From Streptomyces thermovulgaris (GTDB taxonomy: Bacteria; Actinomycetota; Actinomycetes; Streptomycetales; Streptomycetaceae): a DNA stretch of 64,000 bases. The first letter of the stretch is position 1. Each line of letters begins with the position of its first letter. The notes beneath the pieces are model-generated. The model saw only the letters and a list, made by a program, of their open reading frames with translations. It had not been told where the DNA came from and made no database searches. Shown in pieces: positions 58,544 through 64,000 of the stretch. The stretch is taken from assembly GCF_002155915.1 (NCBI RefSeq), contig NZ_MUME01000011.1:1-64000 (forward strand), in the 5' to 3' direction. A program made the translations under genes and the position numbers.

Positions 58544-59710
58544 TTGACCTCTGTGCCCACGGTTTCCGTTCTTCGCACCGTCCTCACCCCGACCGTGGTC
58601 CTCCGGCTCGCCCTCGGGTGGGGCGCGTTCCTCGCCCTTTTCCTCGCCGCCCCCTTTCTCTCCGGACGTCTGCCGGCTCCGGCGCTGTGGGCGGTGCTCG
58701 CGGGGATCGTCACGGTGATCGTCGTCTGTGCCTTCGGGGTGGTCACCCAGGCCGAGCACCTTGCGCGCCGGCTCGGAGACCCTTACGGCACCCTTGTGCT
58801 CACCCTCTCCATCGTGCTGATCGAGGTCGTCCTGATCTCGGCGGTGATGCTGGGCCCGGGTGAGCACGCCACCGTCGCCCGTGACTCCGTCATGGCGGTG
58901 TCGATGATCATCCTCGACCTCGTCATCGGCGTGGCCCTGCTCGCAGGGGGCCTGCGCCACGACGACCTCCGTCCCAACCGCGCCGGAGTCTCGGCCTACT
59001 TGGCCTTTCTCACGGTCCTCCTTGCCGTCGCGTTCGCCTTCCCCGGTCTCATCGGCACGGAAGGCACCTACACGACGGGGCAGAGGATCCCGATCGTCAT
59101 CCTCACCGTGTTCCTGTACGGGTTCTTCCTCCACCGGCAGACGGGCGCCCAGCGCATGGACTTTCAGGAAGTCGTCCCGAGCCGCGGTGGTGCGGACGCT
59201 CCGGCCCCGGAGGCCGAGCAGCAGAGGAACAGGCCCTTCGACGTGCTGATCCGCCACCGGTCGGAGGCCGTCGCCCGCACCGTGCTGCTCGTGGCGACCG
59301 TGGTCCCGATCGTGCTGCTCTCCCACGACATGGCCGCCCTTCTCGACGACGGGCTCGGCCGGGCCGGGGCACCGGTGGCGCTGTCGGGCGTCCTCATTGC
59401 GACGATCGTGTTCCTGCCCGAGACGATCACCACGATCCGCGCCGCCCTGAACGGAGAGATCCAGCGGGTGAGCAATCTCTGTCACGGTGCTCTGGTCTCC
59501 ACGGTCGGTCTGACCGTCCCCGCCGTGCTGACGATCGGGCTGATCACCGGACAGGGTGTCACCCTCGCCGAGAGTCCCGCCCATCTCGTCCTCCTCGGCC
59601 TGTCCCTGCTGCTCACTCTCATCACCTTCACGGGCCCGCGTGTGACCGCCCTCCACGGAGCGGCGCACCTGATGCTCTTCGTCCTTTACGGGCTCTCCGT
59701 GTTCTCCTGA
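58544..59710 (+). CDS. chaA: ChaA-type calcium/proton antiporter
   Basis: 388 residues with about 11 membrane helices in two homologous halves. VTQAEHLARRLGDPYGTLVLTLSIVLIEVVLISAVML is the first alpha-repeat and LPETITTIRAALNGEIQRVSNLCHGALVSTVGLTVPAVLTIGL the second, both as in the CaCA family member ChaA. It exchanges Na+/Ca2+/K+ for protons across the membrane. The start is TTG 58544 or GTG 58553; no strong ribosome site is visible. The gene is alone. Confidence 0.92.
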   Translation: MTSVPTVSVLRTVLTPTVVLRLALGWGAFLALFLAAPFLSGRLPAPALWAVLAGIVTVIVVCAFGVVTQAEHLARRLGDPYGTLVLTLSIVLIEVVLISAVMLGPGEHATVARDSVMAVSMIILDLVIGVALLAGGLRHDDLRPNRAGVSAYLAFLTVLLAVAFAFPGLIGTEGTYTTGQRIPIVILTVFLYGFFLHRQTGAQRMDFQEVVPSRGGADAPAPEAEQQRNRPFDVLIRHRSEAVARTVLLVATVVPIVLLSHDMAALLDDGLGRAGAPVALSGVLIATIVFLPETITTIRAALNGEIQRVSNLCHGALVSTVGLTVPAVLTIGLITGQGVTLAESPAHLVLLGLSLLLTLITFTGPRVTALHGAAHLMLFVLYGLSVFS

Positions 59711-59806
59711 GGGGCTGCCGATTCCGGGTGCCCCGAAGACCACCCGGGGAGCCGCCTGCGGGTCGGTCCGCGGCCGGGTGTCAGTGGTGACGCATACGCT
59801 CCGCGC

Positions 59807-60514
59807 ATGGCTGAGCAGCAGATGTGGGCGGGAGTCCGTGAGCGGGTGGCGGCGGTCGGCGTGCGTCCGCGGAGCACTGAGGTGTTCGGCGCGCACGGGC
59901 ACGGCTTTCGTCTCGAGGAACCGCTGACGGCGGCGGAACTGGCCGAGCTGGAGACGCAGATCGGCGTACGGCTGCCCGAGGACTACCGGCAGTTCCTCCT
60001 CACCGTGGGCGCCGGTGGTGCCGGTCCGGCCTACGGCGTCTTTCCGCTCCGCAGGACCGGTGCCGGCTGGCGGTGGGAGGGCGACGGAGCGGTCCTCACG
60101 GACCTGTCGCGGCTCGCCGAGCCTTTTCCCGTACAGGGGCCGGACGCGGCGGCGGTGCGGGCTCTGCTGGACGAGTGCCCGGAGGAAGAGGACTTCGACG
60201 GACCCGACGGGCTCGAGGAATTCGACGCGCGCAGGGAGGCCTGGGAGGAGCGCTGGGTCGAGCTGATGTGGAACCCGGACCGGACCGTCGGCGCCGTCGT
60301 GATCTGCCACCGCGGCTGCGCCCTGCGCGAGTGGCTGGTCCTCAGCGGGCCCGAGCGCGGCCACATATGGGCGGACGACCGGGCCGACGAGGACGGTACG
60401 GACCTGGTGCCCCGGCTCGACGCGTCGGGTGAGCCGCTGACGTTCGCCCGCTGGTATCTGGACTGGCTGGAGGCCGCCGAGCGTCTGGTCCTCGTGGGCG
60501 ACGCCGGGATCTGA
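59807..60514 (+). CDS. SMI1/KNR4-family protein
   Basis: 235 residues. The SUKH core is LTAAELAELETQIGVRLPEDYRQFLLTVGAGGAGPAYGVFPL, then GAVVICHRGCALREWLVLSGPERGHIWADDRADEDG, with FARWYLDWLEAA at the end. This is the second SUKH protein in the window, the other being the large one at 18145. These can be immunity proteins, but no toxin adjoins. The ATG lacks a Shine-Dalgarno and CATACGCT lies shortly upstream, so the mRNA may be leaderless. Confidence 0.9.
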   Translation: MAEQQMWAGVRERVAAVGVRPRSTEVFGAHGHGFRLEEPLTAAELAELETQIGVRLPEDYRQFLLTVGAGGAGPAYGVFPLRRTGAGWRWEGDGAVLTDLSRLAEPFPVQGPDAAAVRALLDECPEEEDFDGPDGLEEFDARREAWEERWVELMWNPDRTVGAVVICHRGCALREWLVLSGPERGHIWADDRADEDGTDLVPRLDASGEPLTFARWYLDWLEAAERLVLVGDAGI

Positions 60515-60582
60515 GGTTCCGTCTTCGGCGGCCGGCCGGACCCGGTCCGCAACCGTGCCGGGTGTCCGTGCTCTCCGGCTCC

Positions 60583-61404
60583 CTACGCCATCAGCGCCGC
60601 GTGCGTCCAGCCGGGTTCGGCCGTCCGGCCCTGCTGGGCCGCGCGGGCCAGGGTGCGGCGGTCCGGGTGGGTGCCCGGGGGAATGACGGGGCACACCTCG
60701 ACCTCGGCGGTCAGGCCGCGGGTCGAGGCCACCCGCCACAGGGACGCCACCAGGGAGTCGTCGCCGACGAAGGCCGCGGCGGTGCCGGTCGTTCCTCCCG
60801 GGGCGCGGTAGCGGATGCGGACCGGCTGGACCGGTGCGCCGGCGTCCAGGGCGGCCTGGAAGACGGCCCGGCGGAAACGGCCCTGGGCACGGCCGCACCA
60901 GGTGCTGCCCTCGGGGAAGGCGGCGACCGCGGCGCCCTCGCGCAGTGCCTCGGTGATGCGGGCGACCGTGTCCGGGAGGGCGCGCGGGCGGTTCCGGTCG
61001 ATGAACAGGGTTCCGCCGCGTGCCGCGAGCGCGCCCGCCACCGGCCATCGGCGGATCTCCGCCTTGGCGAGCATCCGGGCCGGGCGTACCGCGGCCAGCA
61101 GTGGGACGTCCAGCCAGGAGATGTGGTTGGCGACCAGGAGGAGGCCGCCGGTGGGCGGGGCGGTGCCGGTGATGCGGAGGCGGAGCCCCGAGGCCCGTAC
61201 GACCGCGCGGCACCAGCGCCGGATCCAGTCGGCGGGGATCCGCCGGCGCAGCGGCACCAGGGCGGCCCCGGTCAGCACCAGTGCCGTGATCAGCGTCAGC
61301 CGCAGCACGGCACGCGGTACGGCCGCCGCCGACCGTGCCGTCGACCGTGTCGTCGTCACGCACGTCCTCGGGGTGCAGGGCGCGCCGGGCAGCCAGGTGC
61401 TCAT
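60583..61404 (-). CDS. olsA: Lysophospholipid acyltransferase (OlsA-like)
   Basis: 273 residues. One or two N-terminal membrane helices (AVLRLTLITALVLTGAALV) precede the acyltransferase motifs: NHISWLD (HX4D catalytic motif), GGTLFIDRN and AAFPEGSTW (motif with Glu-Gly), then APVQPVRIRY. It transfers an acyl chain to a lyso-acceptor. Because the preceding coupled gene is OlsB-like, the most likely reaction is O-acylation of lyso-ornithine lipid to ornithine lipid. ATG 61404 overlaps the olsB stop (ATGA). Confidence 0.85.
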   Translation of the reverse strand: MSTWLPGAPCTPRTCVTTTRSTARSAAAVPRAVLRLTLITALVLTGAALVPLRRRIPADWIRRWCRAVVRASGLRLRITGTAPPTGGLLLVANHISWLDVPLLAAVRPARMLAKAEIRRWPVAGALAARGGTLFIDRNRPRALPDTVARITEALREGAAVAAFPEGSTWCGRAQGRFRRAVFQAALDAGAPVQPVRIRYRAPGGTTGTAAAFVGDDSLVASLWRVASTRGLTAEVEVCPVIPPGTHPDRRTLARAAQQGRTAEPGWTHAALMA

Positions 61405-62186
61405 CGGGCCGGCAGGAGGGAGAGGAAGTGCCGCAGATAGCGGGGGCCGACCGAGCGCATCGACAGCAGGACGTACAGGTCGGCGACCCCGAAGTCCGGG
61501 TCGTGGGCGGGCTCGCCGCAGACCCGGGCGCCGAGGCGGAGGTAGCCGCGCAGCAGGGCGGGCAGTTCGGTGGGGGCGGCGGACGCGGGCGCGGCCCGGG
61601 GGATCCACGGCCGCAGCGGGCGGACCCGGTGTTCCTGCGGGGCCAGGTGCCTGGCGCGCACCCGGTCCCAGGTGGCGGAGGCGAGCGCGCCGCCGTCGGC
61701 CAGCGGGATCGAGCAGCAGCCCGCCAGCCACTGGTGGCCGCGGTCGAGCATGTAGTGGGCCAGGCCGGCCCAGATCAGGCCGATGACCGTGCCGTCGCGG
61801 TGGTCGGGGTGCACGCAGGAGCGGCCCACCTCGACCAGGCCGGGGCGGAGCGCGTCCAGCGGGGTCAGGTCGAACTCGCTCTCCGCGTACAGCCCTCCGG
61901 CGGCCGCGACCCGCTCCGGCGGCAGCAGCCGGTAAGTGCCGACGACCTGCCCGGTGAGGGTGTCGTGCACGAGCAGGTGGTCGCAGTGGGCGTCGAAGGG
62001 GTCGATGTCGTGGCCGGGCAGCGGAGTGGACAGCCGGGCGCCCATCTCCCCGGCGAAGACGTCGTACCGCAGCCGCTGCGCGGCCCGCACCTCCGCCTCG
62101 TCCCGGGCGAGGGCGACGGTGTAACGGGCGGGCAACGGGGGCCGCGCGGGCTGCGGAGGGCTTGTGGGCCTCGTGGGGGCGGTCAT
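61401..62186 (-). CDS. olsB: Ornithine N-acyltransferase-like GNAT protein (OlsB-like)
   Basis: 261 residues of the GNAT/hemolysin-like acyltransferase family. YTVALARDEAEVRAAQRLRYDVFAGEMGA is the typical N-terminal segment, with HCDHLLVHDTLTGQVVGTYRLL, LVEVGRSCVHPDHRDGTVIGLIWAGLAHYML and LAGCCSIPLADGG following. OlsB attaches a 3-hydroxyacyl group to the alpha-amino group of ornithine, making lyso-ornithine lipid. With olsA directly downstream and overlapping, the pair forms a phosphorus-free membrane lipid pathway. GGAGAG 4 nt before ATG 62186 supports the start. Confidence 0.87.
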   Translation of the reverse strand: MTAPTRPTSPPQPARPPLPARYTVALARDEAEVRAAQRLRYDVFAGEMGARLSTPLPGHDIDPFDAHCDHLLVHDTLTGQVVGTYRLLPPERVAAAGGLYAESEFDLTPLDALRPGLVEVGRSCVHPDHRDGTVIGLIWAGLAHYMLDRGHQWLAGCCSIPLADGGALASATWDRVRARHLAPQEHRVRPLRPWIPRAAPASAAPTELPALLRGYLRLGARVCGEPAHDPDFGVADLYVLLSMRSVGPRYLRHFLSLLPAR

Positions 62187-62362
62187 GGCACTCTCCAGGT
62201 CACGGGCCGGGGGAACGAGGTGCGGGCCGGCGGTGGCGTACGGCCCGCAGGTCCTGTTCTCCCCGGGTCCGCTGACCGGAGCGTGACCGGCACGAAGAGG
62301 CCGGGTGTGAGGTTGTTGAACGGCGGGCGGGCCGGAGGCCCTCCCGCACGGTCAGCCGGGCC

Positions 62363-63388
62363 TCACCCCGCCGGCGTGCACAGGGCCGCCCACCGCTCGG
62401 TCTCCGCCGTGTCGAGGACGCGCTCCAGGACCAGGTCGCCCGTCATGCCGGGGAAGAACCGTCCCGCCGGCCAGCTCCGCTCGTACGGCGGCGGGTCGAG
62501 GACCAGCAGACGGACGCCGTCGACCACGGGGATGTCGCTGGGCGTGCCTTCGTTCCAGATCCACTCCCCGCTGGGGGCGACGAGGTTGAAGGAGCCGGTG
62601 GTGAGGACCTGGCCCGGTGCGTCACGGCACACGGCCGCCTCCTCGGCGGAGGGTGCCCGGCCGGGTATGTGCCCGCCGCCCACCAGGACGTCGGCGAGCA
62701 GCGTGTGCAGCTGGAAGTTGTCGCCGATGCCGTGCATCCGCAGCGCGTAACCAGTGCCGCTGGGACGGTGGATGACGACCAGGGGTTCGTCGTCCAGCAC
62801 CAGCAGGGCGTAGGTCAGGCACTTGAAGGGGTGCCCGGAGGCCTCCTCCACGGCGGACAGTGCGCGCAGCAGTTCCGTGCGCCGGGCGCTGTCGAGCCCG
62901 GTCCGCACCGCGGGGTGGTTCAGCATCGCCACGGACGCCGTCTCCCACTGGGGCAGGCTCCACCAGCCCGTGGCGGCCTCCCAGCCGACCCGCTCCACGA
63001 TCTCCGGTCCCGGGCCGCCCGCGTCCGGCTCGGGGAGGTCCCCTCCCCCGGTCGCCGCCCAGCGCTCGCAGAACGTCCCGGCGGCGGCGAGCGCGTCGGC
63101 GAGCCCGTCGAGGATGTGCGGTGCGCAGCGCGTGGCGTCCGCGCCGCGTTCGACGCAGGCGCCGGCCATCACGGCCACCACACCGCGCGGTCCGGGCGGC
63201 ACCTTCGGCAGCAGTGCGGCGAGCCGGGGTCCGGCCTGCGTGATCTCGTGGTCCCCCGCCTGGTCGAAGTACGTGTGCAGCTCCTGGAAGGTGTGCTGCG
63301 ACCGGTCGGCGTCCTGTGCCCGTACAGCGGCCTCGAAGCCGGTCACGGCGTCGAGGAACCGCTCCCTCCCCTGTTGTTCGAAGATCAT
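62363..63388 (-). CDS. Hypothetical protein, 341 residues
   Basis: I do not recognise a characterised family. The N-terminal 130 residues are helical (FLDAVTGFEAAVRAQDADRSQHTFQELHTYFDQAG). Residues 150-240 include WWSLPQWETASVAMLNHPAVR and GHPFKCLTYALLVLDDEPLVVIHRPSGTGYALRMHGIGDNFQLHTLLAD. The C-terminal part contains GSFNLVAPSGEWIWNEGTPSDIPVVDGVRLLVLDPP. Cytoplasmic, no signal peptide. Codon use and the ATG 63388 context support a real gene. Similar proteins occur in Streptomyces. Confidence 0.8.
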   Translation of the reverse strand: MIFEQQGRERFLDAVTGFEAAVRAQDADRSQHTFQELHTYFDQAGDHEITQAGPRLAALLPKVPPGPRGVVAVMAGACVERGADATRCAPHILDGLADALAAAGTFCERWAATGGGDLPEPDAGGPGPEIVERVGWEAATGWWSLPQWETASVAMLNHPAVRTGLDSARRTELLRALSAVEEASGHPFKCLTYALLVLDDEPLVVIHRPSGTGYALRMHGIGDNFQLHTLLADVLVGGGHIPGRAPSAEEAAVCRDAPGQVLTTGSFNLVAPSGEWIWNEGTPSDIPVVDGVRLLVLDPPPYERSWPAGRFFPGMTGDLVLERVLDTAETERWAALCTPAG

Positions 63389-63585
63389 GCGCGCACACTA
63401 CAGAGAGGGTGTGACAACGGCCGTGCTTCTCCCGGGGGCCTGCCTTCCCGGGCGTCCGTGTCCCCGGTCCTCGGAAGCCTGCCTGCTCGGTCCCCGAAGC
63501 CCGTCTTCTCGAAGGGCTGCGCCCTCGGAGGCCTGCGCTCCCGAGGGCACGCCCTCTCGGGCGGCACGTGTTCCCGACAACACGA

Positions 63586-63621
63586 GACGGGGCCGGGATG
63601 AGCACCACTCCCGGCCCCGTC
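63586..63621. terminator. Terminator hairpin downstream of sdhB
   Basis: Arms GACGGGGCCGGGA (63586-63598) and TCCCGGCCCCGTC (63609-63621) form a perfect 13-bp stem with a 10-nt loop, 47 bp past the sdhB stop. Confidence 0.84.
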
Positions 63622-63668
63622 CGTCCGCCCCCTCGGCGAACGCTCTCGAGGAACTGCGCGGCTACCGG

Positions 63669-64000
63669 TTACCGCTTGGCGGCCTTGCGGGTCGCGCGCA
63701 GCCACTCCTTGTTCATGTTGGTGATCGACGTCAGGGGGATGCCCTTCGGGCAGGCGGTGGCGCACTCCCCGGTCAGGGTGCAGCCGCCGAAGCCCTCCTC
63801 GTCCATCTGGGCCACCATGTTCAGCACGCGGGTCTCGCGCTCGGGGGCGCCCTGCGGCAGGACGTTGAGGTGGTTGATCTTGGCGGAGGTGAAGAGCATC
63901 GCCGCGCCGTTGGGGCAGGCCGCCACGCAGGCGCCGCAGCCGATGCACTCGGCGTGCTCGAAGGCGTAGTCGGCGTCCGCCTTGGGCACGGGCGTGGCGT
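63669..64000 (-). CDS. sdhB: Succinate dehydrogenase/fumarate reductase iron-sulfur subunit, C-terminal part
   Basis: 110 residues are visible; the gene continues past the right edge. CIGCGACVAACPNGAAML binds [4Fe-4S], and CTLTGECATACPKGIPL supplies the ligands of the second cluster. KINHLNVLPQGAPERETRVLNMVAQMDEEGFGGC between them is strongly conserved in the actinobacterial SdhB. It transfers electrons from the flavoprotein subunit to the membrane anchor. The first Met-like codon seen at 63989 is internal; the N-terminal [2Fe-2S] domain is outside the window. Confidence 0.93.
   Translation of the reverse strand, partial: ATPVPKADADYAFEHAECIGCGACVAACPNGAAMLFTSAKINHLNVLPQGAPERETRVLNMVAQMDEEGFGGCTLTGECATACPKGIPLTSITNMNKEWLRATRKAAKR

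Noticed and set aside
58382-61363. A 993-codon minus-strand frame opposite the antiporter and SMI1/KNR4 genes
   Set aside because: Same explanation: the plus strand encodes recognisable proteins, and the antisense product is Asp/Gly/His-rich without domains.
1-64000. Search for tRNA, rRNA, insertion sequences, integrase or attachment sites
   Set aside because: No cloverleaf-like T-loop sequences, transposase motifs or integrase motifs were recognised by eye; a covariance-model search would be decisive.

Overview
The window reads as high-GC actinomycete chromosome, almost certainly Streptomyces. Third codon positions are strongly G/C, GTG and TTG starts are common, and 1-4 bp start/stop overlaps (ATGA, GTGA) are frequent. 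The gene content is also typical: SpoIIE-type phosphatases, an XRE/DUF397 pair, SMI1/KNR4 proteins, Tat substrates and an ergothioneine operon. No rRNA, tRNA, CRISPR array, complete insertion sequence or replication origin was found.

Region by region. 1-7.4 kb: the end of a SpoIIE-type phosphatase, a site-2 protease with CBS domains, a WYL regulator, a UvrA-like ATPase, and a MerR-HEAT/HEAT operon preceded by a MerR-type operator. 7.4-15.6 kb: a lasso-peptide gene cluster. It contains a 41-codon precursor gene (12900-13025, minus strand) too short to be seen as a long frame, followed by cyclase, RRE protein, B2 protease, a luciferase-like oxidoreductase and an ABC exporter, nearly all translationally coupled. 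Next to it lie two convergent paralogous Tat-exported proteins of unknown function and an atypical LuxR-type response regulator. The predicted core SRGTWGWDDYNECWFLGC resembles the class IV lasso peptide LP2006. 15.6-17.2 kb carries no convincing gene.

17.2-34.5 kb: housekeeping and accessory genes. These are an SDR, SMI1/KNR4, AraC-GyrI, a flavoprotein disulfide reductase divergent from thioredoxin, LacI, a TetR with a 21-bp tandem repeat in its C-terminus divergent from an FMN reductase, an esterase, a PAS/GAF/SpoIIE phosphatase, an amidase, a frameshifted ArsR-like regulator, a cupin and a MazF/PemK-like protein. 34.7-39.1 kb: egtABCD, all overlapping. 39.4-45.5 kb: dodecin, a HAD phosphatase, TspO, and an ABC transporter/two-component system operon.

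45.7-64 kb: a secreted M15-like protein, a GntR regulator divergent from deoC around a palindromic operator, a lipoprotein, and a large zinc-finger-like hypothetical. Then come two DUF1990-type proteins divergent around a small membrane protein, an SDR, the XRE-DUF397 pair, a Tat-exported NlpC/P60 protein whose start lies inside a 31-bp palindrome, a ChaA-type antiporter, an SMI1/KNR4 protein, an OlsB-OlsA-like pair for ornithine lipid synthesis, a hypothetical protein, and the C-terminus of succinate dehydrogenase iron-sulfur subunit running off the right edge.

The strongest candidate for an undescribed system is the lasso cluster: an LP2006-like core, an oxidoreductase embedded between protease and exporter, and a flanking pair of uncharacterised Tat substrates.
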